The position numbers were made by a program, and so were the translations under genes. Below, in pieces: positions 17,328 to 27,001 of a DNA stretch of 64,000 nt (its first letter is position 1; the number at the start of each line of letters is the position of its first letter). The stretch spans positions 127,292 to 191,291 of the forward strand of contig JAGWBQ010000002.1 of assembly GCA_021295815.1 (NCBI GenBank), written 5' to 3'. The notes beneath the pieces were generated by a model. It was not told the DNA's origin, made no database searches, and saw nothing but the letters and a program-made list of their open reading frames with translations. This stretch comes from Gemmatimonadota bacterium. Its GTDB lineage: Bacteria; Gemmatimonadota; Gemmatimonadetes; Longimicrobiales; Gaopeijiaceae.

Positions 17328-17335
17328 TATCTTTC
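17328..17335 (+). promoter_or_regulatory. Candidate -7-type element (TATCTTTC) before meaB
   Basis: The octamer lies 91 bp before the meaB start. Downstream in the presumed leader are two short hairpins: GACGCC/GGCGTC around 17352-17367, and GCCCGGG/CCCGGGC at 17389-17405 with a 3-nt loop. No cobalamin-riboswitch consensus is visible although the operon encodes B12-dependent enzymes. Confidence 0.3.
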
Positions 17336-17426
17336 GCGTGCCGGCGGAGTTCGACGCCTTCCGGCGTCCTCGTCCGCCTCGTTCAGACGCCCGGGCCACC
17401 CGGGCCAAGCCACCAGGACCTCGCTC

Positions 17427-18539
17427 GTGCCCGGATCCCATCTCGACAGCCTGGTCCGAAACTTCCGAGCCGGACGCATAGGCGCTCTTGCACGAGCCAT
17501 ATCGATAATCGAGGACGAGCGAAAGGGATACGACACCCTCGCGCGAGAGTTGCTCGGTGGTCCTCCCGCAGCCCGTCGAACCGGCTTCACGGGTCCGCCC
17601 GGAGCCGGCAAGTCCAGCCTCCTGACAGCCGCGACCGAAACCTACCGTTCCGACGATGAGCGGGTCGGGGTGGTGGCCGTCGATCCGACCTCCCCGTACT
17701 CCGGCGGAGCGCTGCTCGGCGACCGAATTCGCATGAACGATCTCGCGACCGACCCCGGTGTCTTCATTCGCTCGATGGCGACTCGAGGTTCCTTGGGAGG
17801 GCTGGCAGGCGCAACCCGCGAAGCTCTCGATCTCATCGACGCCTTCGGCTTCGAGCGGATACTCGTCGAGACCGTGGGCGTGGGGCAGACCGAGCTGGAA
17901 ATTGTGAGCGCGGCCGATACCGTGGTGGTGGTGCTGGTGCCGGAATCCGGAGACTCGGTGCAGGCCATGAAGGCGGGTCTGATGGAGATAGCGGATATCT
18001 TCGTAGTCAACAAGGCCGACCGCCCGGGGGCCGATCGGTTGGCCCGCGATCTCAGGCAGGCCCTCAGACTGCGCGAGGAGGTGGTGACCAGACCGGCCGC
18101 CGGTCATCACGGAGTCGACCTGACGTCGGTGCGGGTCCGCCGAAACGAGGCGACGGAAGGGGGCGACCGATCCGGCTTGGAGCCTGATGCGCCCGCATCC
18201 CGACGCCCCGCCCGCAAATCTCCGAGAAAGGACGAGACGAAGTGGAGGGTCCCGGTGCTTCCGACCGTCGCCCACCGGCGGGAGGGCGTTCCCGAACTGC
18301 TCGCCACGATCACCCGACATCGGGAGTGGCTGGAGAGTTCTGGCGAACTGCGCAGGCGGCGAGAACTGCGCGCGGGAAGCCGGGTGCGCGACATCGCCGA
18401 GCGCGAGCTGATCGGAAGACTTAAGGGTGCCGGATGGGCCGAAGAGCTCATCGAGAGCCAGGTTGGAGAGATCGCGGCCGGTCGCGTGACGCCCTACGAC
18501 GTCGCGCGTGAGATCACCGACCGCCTGCTTCGACTCTGA
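17427..18539 (+). CDS. meaB: Methylmalonyl-CoA mutase-associated GTPase MeaB
   Basis: G-protein chaperone that loads and protects the adenosylcobalamin cofactor of methylmalonyl-CoA mutase. The 370-residue protein has the P-loop GFTGPPGAGKSS, the family block VDPTSPYSGGALLGDRIRM, switch-region ETVGVGQTELEI, the base-recognition NKAD and the C-terminal dimerisation helices. A Lys/Arg-rich insertion around residues 235-270 (ASRRPARKSPRKDETK) lengthens it relative to most MeaB/ArgK proteins (~320-330). It is the first gene of the mutase operon, which supports the assignment. Start is GTG 17427. Confidence 0.95.
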   Translation: MPGSHLDSLVRNFRAGRIGALARAISIIEDERKGYDTLARELLGGPPAARRTGFTGPPGAGKSSLLTAATETYRSDDERVGVVAVDPTSPYSGGALLGDRIRMNDLATDPGVFIRSMATRGSLGGLAGATREALDLIDAFGFERILVETVGVGQTELEIVSAADTVVVVLVPESGDSVQAMKAGLMEIADIFVVNKADRPGADRLARDLRQALRLREEVVTRPAAGHHGVDLTSVRVRRNEATEGGDRSGLEPDAPASRRPARKSPRKDETKWRVPVLPTVAHRREGVPELLATITRHREWLESSGELRRRRELRAGSRVRDIAERELIGRLKGAGWAEELIESQVGEIAAGRVTPYDVAREITDRLLRL

Positions 18540-18618
18540 CGCTCGTTCACCGAATCGAACCGGAGCCCGAGCGACGGGGTAGCACGCACACGGTGACCCA
18601 CTCCTGATTCGCAACCAC

Positions 18619-20330
<1,712 letters not shown>

Positions 20331-20334
<4 letters not shown>

Positions 20335-20759
20335 GCGCGGGACCGGCCGGCGTCCCCGGACGCAGAATCAGAATCCTCGTCGGGAAGCCTGGGCTCGACG
20401 GCCACGACCGGGGCGCGAAGGTGATCGCAAGCGCCTTCCGCGACGCCGGATTCGAGGTGATCTACACGGGTCTCCATCAGACTCCGGAGATGATAGCGGC
20501 CGCCGCCGTTCAGGAGGACGTCGACGTGGTCGCCCTCTCCATACTCTCCGGCGCCCACATGACGCTCTTCCCCAAGGTGCAGGAGCTGCTCCGGGAGCAG
20601 GGAGGGGAACATGTGCTCATCACCGGCGGAGGCATCATTCCGGAGGAAGACGCCAAGGCATTGCGGGAGAGAGGGATAGGACGCATCTTCGGACCAGGAA
20701 CCTCGACGCGAGACGCTATCGAGTACGTACGCGGCTGGTTCGAAGAAACGGCCGCCTGA
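20331..20759 (+). CDS. Methylmalonyl-CoA mutase, B12-binding small subunit
   Basis: Rossmann-type cobalamin-binding domain of 142 residues that donates the lower axial histidine to B12. The DxHxxG motif is present as [11 protein letters not shown] (~residues 20-30), with the usual [10 protein letters not shown] serine loop and [32 protein letters not shown]. It begins at TTG 20331, which overlaps the mutase stop as TTGA, so translation is coupled and a 1:1 subunit ratio is likely. No ATG is available near the expected N-terminus. A 619-residue frame running through this region is out of frame with the large subunit and not real. Confidence 0.93.
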
Positions 20760-22469
20760 GTGGACGGCGACCAGCAGGCCGCCCGCGGACGCCAGCGCAT
20801 ACTCGCGGACGAACTCCTCGAGCTTCGCGAGCAGCTCTACCGAGGCGGAGGCGCCCGACGTGTGGAGCGTCAACACTCCAAAGGTAAACTGACGGCCCGC
20901 GAACGCGTCCGGCTCCTCTTCGACGAGGGCGAAGACTGGTTCGAGATCGGCCTTCTGCTCGGGTACGACCTTTATGAAGGGGGAGCCCCGTCCGCAGGGG
21001 TCGTGACGGGAGTGGGACGTGTCCACGGGCGCCCCGTCGTGGTGGTGGCCAACGATGCCACCGTCAAGGCGGGCTCCTGGTGGCCGGAAACGATCACCAA
21101 GATGCTCAGGGCCCAGGAAGCGGCGATGGGATGCGGCCTCCCCATCGTCTATCTGGTGGACTCGGCCGGGGTCAATCTTCCTTATCAGAGCGGGGTCTTC
21201 CCGGGGCGTTACGGCGCGGCGCGCATATTCCGCAACTGCTCCATTATGCGCCGCTGGCTCCGCATTCCCCAGATCGCGGCCGTGATGGGACCCTGCATTG
21301 CGGGAGGGGCCTACCTGCCGGCGCTCTCCGACCTGATCATCATGGTCGAAGGCAGCTCGTTCATGGGGCTGGGAGGCCCCAACCTGGTCAAGGGAGCCAC
21401 GGGACGGAATGTCGACGCCGAAGAGCTCGGCGGCGCTCGTCTACATGTCGAGATCAGCGGCGTGGCGCACCGCACGGCGCCCGACGACGAGACCTGCGTG
21501 GAGGAGATCAGGGATCAGCTCAAGGCTGTGGCGTCGGCACCCGCCCCGGATGCCAAGAAAGCCACCGCGTCGGCGGTGAGACCCGCTGCGGATCTCTACG
21601 AGCTGCTGCCTGACGACCATCGTCACCCCTACGACGCCCGGGAGGCGCTCGCCTGCATCGTCGACGCGAACTCTCTCCGTCAATTTCAGGAGGGCCACGC
21701 TCCGGAACTCATCTGCGCTCGGGCGACCGTTGCGGGAAGAAGGGTGGGAGTCCTCGCGAACGCTCGCGGCATCTTCCCGAGGCCGGGTGGCGACGGACCG
21801 CCGACGCTGGGCGGGATCATCTACACCGAGAGCGCGCGCAAGGCGGCCCGCTTCATCGACATCATGGATCGACAATCCATACCGCTCCTCTTCATCCAGG
21901 ACGTATCCGGGTTCATGGTCGGTCCCGAGGCCGAACGTTCCGGGATCATCCGTGCGGGCGCCGACTTCGTCGAGGCGATGGCCACCGCGAAGGTACCGCG
22001 CATCGTCGTGACGCTCAACCACGCATCTGGAGCCGGATATTACGCGATGGCAGGGCAGGGGTTCGATCCGGATTTCATCCTCTCGCTTCCGGGGGGACGC
22101 ATGGGGGTGATGGAGGGGGCAAGCGCCGTGGCCGGCCTCTTCGAGTCGCAACTGGCCACTCTGAGGGAGAGGGAAGAGGTGCGGGACGAAGCGGTCAGGG
22201 CCGAATACGACAGGCAGCTCGACGCCCGCTTCGCCGCCGCGCGCGGCTTCGTGGACGCCATCGTCCTGCCCGAGGAGCTTCGACCTTACCTGGCGCTTCT
22301 GCTGGACGCGACGCGAGGAAAAAGGGAGCGTCGGACGCCGGAGGAGTTGGGTATCAGGTATCTCGGAGCCGATGGATTCGGTGGGGACGGCGGGTTCGGT
22401 GAGGGTGGATTCGGTGGGGACCGCGAGCTTGACGAGGTCCGCGATTCGGACGGAGGCGGTCGGGCGTGA
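20760..22469 (+). CDS. Acyl-CoA carboxylase, carboxyltransferase (beta) subunit
   Basis: Transfers carboxyl from carboxybiotin to an acyl-CoA. The 569-residue protein has the two crotonase-fold halves: GGGARRVERQHSKGKLTARERV near the N-terminus, VYLVDSAGVNLPYQ, GPCIAGGAYLPALSDLIIMV, then LFIQDVSGFMVGPEAERSGIIRAGA and NHASGAGYYAMAGQGFDPDF. The first half resembles methylcrotonyl/geranyl-CoA carboxylases (MccB/AtuC) more than PccB. Being next to methylmalonyl-CoA mutase suggests propionyl-CoA, while the following atuA suggests a branched enoyl-CoA; the substrate is open. The C-terminus carries a Gly-rich tail (GFGGDGGFGEGGFGGD). The biotin carboxylase subunit is not in the window. GTG start directly follows the preceding stop. 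Confidence 0.9.
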   Translation: MDGDQQAARGRQRILADELLELREQLYRGGGARRVERQHSKGKLTARERVRLLFDEGEDWFEIGLLLGYDLYEGGAPSAGVVTGVGRVHGRPVVVVANDATVKAGSWWPETITKMLRAQEAAMGCGLPIVYLVDSAGVNLPYQSGVFPGRYGAARIFRNCSIMRRWLRIPQIAAVMGPCIAGGAYLPALSDLIIMVEGSSFMGLGGPNLVKGATGRNVDAEELGGARLHVEISGVAHRTAPDDETCVEEIRDQLKAVASAPAPDAKKATASAVRPAADLYELLPDDHRHPYDAREALACIVDANSLRQFQEGHAPELICARATVAGRRVGVLANARGIFPRPGGDGPPTLGGIIYTESARKAARFIDIMDRQSIPLLFIQDVSGFMVGPEAERSGIIRAGADFVEAMATAKVPRIVVTLNHASGAGYYAMAGQGFDPDFILSLPGGRMGVMEGASAVAGLFESQLATLREREEVRDEAVRAEYDRQLDARFAAARGFVDAIVLPEELRPYLALLLDATRGKRERRTPEELGIRYLGADGFGGDGGFGEGGFGGDRELDEVRDSDGGGRA

Positions 22470-23896
22470 ATCCGTCGCACAAAGAGCTTCGCCGCGTGGT
22501 GAGAGTGGCGAACGGGCAAGGATTCTGGGGCGACGACCGCGAGGCCCCGGTCCGCCAGATCGAGGGAGGCGCCATCGACTATCTCACCCTCGACTACCTG
22601 GCCGAAGTGACGATGTCCATCATGCGCCGAATGAAGGACAGGAATCCGGACACGGGGTACGCCACCGACTTCGTACCGCTGATGGAGCGAATCTTTCCGG
22701 AGTGCGCGAGCCGGGGCGTCACCGTGATCGCGAACGCGGGCGGAGTCAATCCGGCAGGGTGCGCTCGGGCCGTCGCCGATGCGGCAGCTAGAGCCGGGAC
22801 CCGTGCCCGGGTAGCGCTGGTTCGGGGCGACGACATCGCCGATCGGCTCGAAGAGATCACCTCTTCCGGTCACACCCTGTCGCACATGGAGAACGGCGAG
22901 CCGTTGACGACCGTGCTCGATCGCGTTCGCTGCGCCAACGTCTATCTCGGAGCCGCTCCCGTGGTCGAGGCGCTCGCTAGGCTGGACGCCCAAAGGGATG
23001 CAAGCAGGGAAGGGGCCGCCTCGAAAGCGAAGGTCGTGGTCACTGGCCGGGTCGCCGACGCTTCTCTGACCGTGGCTCCCCTCGTGCACGAATTCGGCTG
23101 GTCCATGCGGCGCTTCGATCTTCTGGGAGCCGCGACGGTCGCCGGCCACGTGCTCGAGTGCGGAGCGCAGGCGACCGGCGGCAACTGCATGCACACCTGG
23201 TGGGAGATTCCCGATCTCGCTGCGGTCGGCTTTCCCATCGTCGAGGCAGGGGCCGACGGTGGAATCACAGTCACCAAGCATGTCGGAAGCGGAGGCCGGG
23301 TCGATCGGGCGACGGTGACCGAGCAGATCCTGTACGAGATCGGTGACCCTGCGGCATACGCCACACCGGACGTGATCGCCGATTTCACCGGCTTGAGCCT
23401 GGAGAGCGACGGTCCCGACCGGGTGAGGGTGCGCGGTGCCGGGGGTCGGTCCCGACCCGAACGTCTGAAGGTCTCGATAGGGGTGGCATCCGGTTGGCGC
23501 GCCACCGGAACGATGACCTACGCGTGGCCCGACGCGGCCTTGAAGGCCCGTGCGGCCGCCCGTCTGCTCGGAAGGCGTCTGGACCGGCTCGGTCTCGGTT
23601 TCAACGAGACACGGGCCGAGCTCGTGGGCTGGGATTCCGCACTGGGACCGCTTTCCGGACCGCCGCCGCCGGATTTGCCCGAGGTCGAACTTCGGTTCGG
23701 GGTTCGCTCCGAGTCCCGCGCCGCCGTCGAGCGTTTCAGCCGCGAGATCGCGCCGCTCGTGCTCACCGGACCGCCATCGGCCACCGGCTACCTGGGCGGG
23801 CGGCCCCGCGTCCAGGAGGTGATCGCCTTCTGGCCGGCGCTGATCGACCGCGACATGGTGGAGCCCTTCGTCACCGTCGACGTGGTCGAGGTCTGA
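22466..23896 (+). CDS. AtuA-family protein (DUF1446), acyclic terpene utilisation type
   Basis: The 476-residue product matches the AtuA/DUF1446 family: RVANGQGFWGDDREAP, GAIDYLTLDYLAEVTMSIM, VIANAGGVNPAGCA, VVTGRVADASLTVAPLVHEFGW, GAQATGGN and a C-terminal half in VASGWRATGTMTYAWPDA. AtuA is encoded in Pseudomonas operons for citronellol/geraniol breakdown, but its biochemical role is unresolved and homologues occur widely beside acyl-CoA carboxylases and enoyl-CoA hydratases, as here. GTG 22466 overlaps the upstream stop (GTGA). The normal C-terminal domain of longer AtuA proteins is encoded by the separate next gene. Confidence 0.88.
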   Translation: MNPSHKELRRVVRVANGQGFWGDDREAPVRQIEGGAIDYLTLDYLAEVTMSIMRRMKDRNPDTGYATDFVPLMERIFPECASRGVTVIANAGGVNPAGCARAVADAAARAGTRARVALVRGDDIADRLEEITSSGHTLSHMENGEPLTTVLDRVRCANVYLGAAPVVEALARLDAQRDASREGAASKAKVVVTGRVADASLTVAPLVHEFGWSMRRFDLLGAATVAGHVLECGAQATGGNCMHTWWEIPDLAAVGFPIVEAGADGGITVTKHVGSGGRVDRATVTEQILYEIGDPAAYATPDVIADFTGLSLESDGPDRVRVRGAGGRSRPERLKVSIGVASGWRATGTMTYAWPDAALKARAAARLLGRRLDRLGLGFNETRAELVGWDSALGPLSGPPPPDLPEVELRFGVRSESRAAVERFSREIAPLVLTGPPSATGYLGGRPRVQEVIAFWPALIDRDMVEPFVTVDVVEV

Positions 23897-23900
23897 TCCG

Positions 23901-24287
23901 ATGGCGAAGCTGCGACTCGTCCATCTCGCGCACGCCCGGTCCGGCGACAAGGGCGACACAGCCAACATCGGGGTGATCGCCTACCGCTCCGAGGACTACG
24001 ATCTGCTGGCGAGAGAGCTGACGGCGTCGCGGGTCGAGAACCATCTCGCTCCGTTCGGCATCGGCGACGTGGAACGCTTCGAGCTTCCCGGCCTCTCGGC
24101 CTTCAATTTCCTAGTGCGCAACGCGTTGGCCGGAGGCGGCACGGTCTCGCTCAGAACCGACTCTCAGGGCAAGGTTCTTTCGAACGCCCTGCTGCGCATG
24201 AAGATCGACGTTCCGGACAAAGTCGCGATGGAGCGAGCCGGGAAAGGCTACGCGCCGGTCGGTCCGGAAACGGAGGGGTCGCCTTGA
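23901..24287 (+). CDS. AtuA-like small domain protein (split C-terminal domain)
   Basis: A 128-residue protein beginning MAKLRLVHLAHARSGDKGDT with ANIGVIAYRSEDYDLL following, the hallmark of the small ferredoxin-fold domain found fused to the C-terminus of long AtuA proteins or encoded just after short ones. The RSGDKGDxANIG motif is near-invariant in the family. Function is not known; it probably forms a complex with the preceding AtuA protein. It sits 4 bp after atuA and overlaps the hydratase start. Confidence 0.88.
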   Translation: MAKLRLVHLAHARSGDKGDTANIGVIAYRSEDYDLLARELTASRVENHLAPFGIGDVERFELPGLSAFNFLVRNALAGGGTVSLRTDSQGKVLSNALLRMKIDVPDKVAMERAGKGYAPVGPETEGSP

Positions 24288-25066
24288 ACGTGCCAAAGGG
24301 CGGGCGCAGCTCCCTGGTGGCCGCCGACGTCGATGGCGGGGTGCGTCGGATCGAGCTCCGTCGCGGACGCAAGCGCAACGCCCTCTCGCGTCGTCTGGTG
24401 GAAGGGCTGGCCGGAGCGTTGCGGGAAGCCGCCTGCGACCCCGAGAGCCGGGTAGTCGCCATCTGCGGCGAAGGCAGCGATTTTTCGGCCGGCGCCGACC
24501 TCGTCGAGCTGGCGGAGTCTCGCGAACTTTCGCGCGAGGAGCGTCTTGAGGACGCCATGCGCCTGGGCGAACTCTTCAAGCAGATCCGGAACCATCCCCG
24601 GCCCGTCGTGGCGACCGTGCGCGGGCGAGCACTGGGCGGCGGATGCGGTCTGGCGATCGCCTGCGACGCCGTACTTGCGAGCGACGACGCCCGTTTCGGG
24701 TTCCCCGAGCTGCACATCGGCTTCGTTCCGGCGCTGGTGATGGCCATGCTCCGCAGAAAGCTTCCTGAGACGCGCATCTTCGATCTCGTGGCCACCGGGA
24801 AACCGGTGTCGGCCGCCCGTGCCGCCGAGATCGGCCTCATTACCAAGGTGTTCCCCGGGGAAAGCTTCGATTCCGGCGCTGCCGAGTACCTGCGCGATCT
24901 GGCCGGGCGCCCTCCGGGAGCGATGAACGCCACCAGGAAGCTCCTCGCGGAGAGCGACGGGCTCTCCTTCGACGAGGCGATGGCGCTGGGAGCCCACGTG
25001 AACGCCGAAGCCAGGGAGTCGGACGAACTTCGCGACGGCCTCGCGCGCTTCTTCCGCCGCCGCTGA
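24284..25066 (+). CDS. Enoyl-CoA hydratase/isomerase family protein
   Basis: Crotonase-fold enzyme of 260 residues that probably hydrates an enoyl-CoA in the acyl-CoA pathway of this operon. Oxyanion-hole segments are visible as GSDFSAGADLVELAE and RGRALGGGCGLAIACDAVLASDDARFGFPELHIGFVPA. The conserved Glu of PE-L-x-IG is present, while the usual GAGGT after it is replaced by ALVMAML, as in some AtuE/LiuC-like (methylglutaconyl or isohexenyl-glutaconyl) hydratases. TTG 24284 overlaps the previous stop as TTGA; GTG 24290 is an alternative. Confidence 0.88.
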   Translation: MNVPKGGRSSLVAADVDGGVRRIELRRGRKRNALSRRLVEGLAGALREAACDPESRVVAICGEGSDFSAGADLVELAESRELSREERLEDAMRLGELFKQIRNHPRPVVATVRGRALGGGCGLAIACDAVLASDDARFGFPELHIGFVPALVMAMLRRKLPETRIFDLVATGKPVSAARAAEIGLITKVFPGESFDSGAAEYLRDLAGRPPGAMNATRKLLAESDGLSFDEAMALGAHVNAEARESDELRDGLARFFRRR

Positions 25067-25076
25067 GGTCGGATCG

Positions 25077-25265
25077 GTGTTTCTGCCCAGAAGATCCGGT
25101 GCGGGACCGCCTGGTCCGTTGCTCGGTTGGCGCATCGCCAGCCTGGCGGCAGGTGCGACTCTGGCCCTCCTCGGGCTCTTGCTCGACCTCGACTGGATGA
25201 TTCCGGCGGCCATCGGGATACTCCTGATGGGCATGGTTCTGGGAGCTTTCGAAAGGCGGGGATGA
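25077..25265 (+). CDS. Small membrane protein, unknown
   Basis: A 62-residue frame from GTG 25077, 10 bp after the hydratase gene. It has a short Arg/Pro-rich N-terminus and two closely spaced hydrophobic segments (ASLAAGATLALLGLLLDL and MIPAAIGILLMGMVLGAF), so a helical hairpin in the membrane is likely. It is probably the last gene of the acyl-CoA operon. No family recognised; the tight spacing and membrane pattern are the only support. Confidence 0.5.
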   Translation: MFLPRRSGAGPPGPLLGWRIASLAAGATLALLGLLLDLDWMIPAAIGILLMGMVLGAFERRG

Positions 25266-25310
25266 CCGAGCTGGGAAGCCGGGCTGCGACCGCTCTTCCT
25301 GGACCTCAGA

Positions 25311-25366
25311 AGGGTTGCTAAAATACTGTCCAGGGAAAAGGGTTGCTAAAATACTGTCCAGGGAAA
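25311..25366. repeat. 28-bp perfect tandem duplication in an AT-richer island
   Basis: Two identical 28-bp units (25311-25338 and 25339-25366) each contain GGTTGCTAAAATACTGTCCA. The surrounding ~230-bp gap is clearly lower in G+C than the genes on either side. The TACTGTCCAGGGAAA core is reminiscent of insertion-sequence ends, but no transposase is present. It may be a remnant of an excised element or a small operator. Confidence 0.7.
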
Positions 25367-25498
25367 TCGGGGGCACTATAGAGTCAACCAACGGGCGAAA
25401 GGAGGGCTCGCTAAACTGAATCGGAAAGTGTCTCAAAGTCGTTGGCAGGTTCCGCATCAACTTGAGGGAGTCACGACCATGGAGCAGATTCAGAAGAC

Positions 25499-27001
25499 TT
25501 ACAAATACTTGCCGGTGACGTCGGCCTCGGCAGGACCCGCGAGTATGCGTACTTCATCTTCTCGCAGCACGGGATCGTCCCGTAGTTCGAGCTCCAGCCC
25601 CGTTCCGCGTCGGAGCAGCGGCATCAGGCCGGACTCCTCCTCTAGAAGGTGCAGCGCCACCTCCGGATGCAGTCCGATGACGATGCGTTTCGCGTTCCCG
25701 TCCGCCGCCGCGCGCCGGATGCCGCGCTCGACCCGTCGCGCTACCGTCGCCGGCGAATAGACGCGCCCCGAACCCCCGCAGGAACGACAGCCGATGGTCA
25801 CCCGCTCGAGCAGCGGAGGTCTGACGCGCTGACGAGTCATCTCCAACAGGCCGAACTGCGAGATCTCGTTGGTTCGGGTGCGCGCGCGGTCCCTGCCCAG
25901 ATGGGTGCGCAGTTCGTGCAGGACCTTCTGCCGATGTTCGGCTTCCTCCATGTCGATGAAATCGATGACTACCAGTCCGCCCACGTCGCGGAGCCTGAGC
26001 TGGTGGGCGATCTCGCGCGCCGCCTCGAGATTGGTGCGCAGGATCGTCTTCGCCGCATCGGTGCCCGATCCGGTATAGCGACCGGTGTTGACATCTATCG
26101 CGACCAGGGCCTCGGTGGACTCGACGACCAGGTGCCCACCCGACTTGAGTTCCACCCTGGGCTCGAAGGCGCGATGGAGCTGGTCGAGGACGCCGGCCTC
26201 CTCCAGCAGACTTCCGGATGCGCCGTCGTGCAGGTGTATGCGGTCCACGAGATCCGGCGCCACCTCGGCCACATAGTCTCGGACCTGGGCGTAAACGGTT
26301 TCCGGTTCGACCCGAACCGCCTCGAAGCTGTCGGTGAAGAGATCTCGGATGACTCCGCCGATGAGCCGGGCCTCCTTGTGAACGACCCCCGGCGTTTCCA
26401 GCGCGTCGATCTTGGCTTCGATGCGCCGCCAGGTGCGCCTCAGCCCCGCAAATTCCTGAGCCATGCGCTGGGGGGTGACTTCTTCGCCGACCGTTCGCAC
26501 GATCACGCCGCCGTTTTCGCCCGTGTCCCCCACCACGGCGGCAGCCATACGTCTCAGGGAATGACGCTGCCGCCTTCCCTCTATCTTGCGGCTCACCCCC
26601 ACTCGTCCGGAGAAGGGCAGGTAGACCAGGAACCGGCCCGCCAGCGAAATCTCGGCAGTGACCTTGGGTCCCTTTCCGCCGATCGATTCCTTGGTGACCT
26701 GAACCACGATCCAGTCGCCGCGACCGAGCCTTTCCTCGATCGCGTCTCGCTCCTCGGCAGCGTCGGAATCGTCGTTCTCGACGAGATCGCGCGCCTGGAG
26801 GAAAGCCGCCTTTTCGAGCCCGATGTCCACGAAGGCCGCCTGAATACCCGGAACCACGGCGTCTACCCGGCCCTTGAAGACGTGACCGGCGATGCGGTCT
26901 CGGTCCGGACGGTCGAGCATCACCTGGGCGAGTCGTCCGTCCTCCACGATCGCCACCCACGACTCGTGGTCGGTGGCGCTCACGAGGATTTCCCGCTTCA
27001 C
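25499..27001 (-). CDS. rng: Ribonuclease G (RNase E/G family)
   Basis: Endoribonuclease acting in rRNA 5'-end maturation and mRNA decay. The 500-residue protein has the S1-like RNA-binding domain (FKGRVDAVVPGIQAAFVDIGLEKAAFLQ with an acidic insertion), the 5'-sensor/RNase H-like region, the Mg-binding aspartates in VAIDVNTGRYTG and VVIDFIDME, and the zinc-link cysteines in CRSCGGSGR, which hold the catalytic tetramer together in RNase E/G. There is no long C-terminal scaffold, so this is the RNase G form. Its stop codon lies beside the AT-rich repeat island, and its start overlaps the acyl-CoA dehydrogenase stop by 4 bp. Confidence 0.94.
   Translation of the reverse strand: MKREILVSATDHESWVAIVEDGRLAQVMLDRPDRDRIAGHVFKGRVDAVVPGIQAAFVDIGLEKAAFLQARDLVENDDSDAAEERDAIEERLGRGDWIVVQVTKESIGGKGPKVTAEISLAGRFLVYLPFSGRVGVSRKIEGRRQRHSLRRMAAAVVGDTGENGGVIVRTVGEEVTPQRMAQEFAGLRRTWRRIEAKIDALETPGVVHKEARLIGGVIRDLFTDSFEAVRVEPETVYAQVRDYVAEVAPDLVDRIHLHDGASGSLLEEAGVLDQLHRAFEPRVELKSGGHLVVESTEALVAIDVNTGRYTGSGTDAAKTILRTNLEAAREIAHQLRLRDVGGLVVIDFIDMEEAEHRQKVLHELRTHLGRDRARTRTNEISQFGLLEMTRQRVRPPLLERVTIGCRSCGGSGRVYSPATVARRVERGIRRAAADGNAKRIVIGLHPEVALHLLEEESGLMPLLRRGTGLELELRDDPVLREDEVRILAGPAEADVTGKYL

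Noticed and set aside
17293-17426. Cobalamin riboswitch before the mutase operon
   Set aside because: Short hairpins are present, but no B12-box or other conserved element of the class could be found, and the gap is short for this riboswitch.
22286-23968. 560-codon minus-strand frame opposite atuA
   Set aside because: Antisense shadow produced by third-position G+C bias.
25311-25366. Complete insertion sequence
   Set aside because: No transposase frame on either strand; only IS-end-like short repeats.
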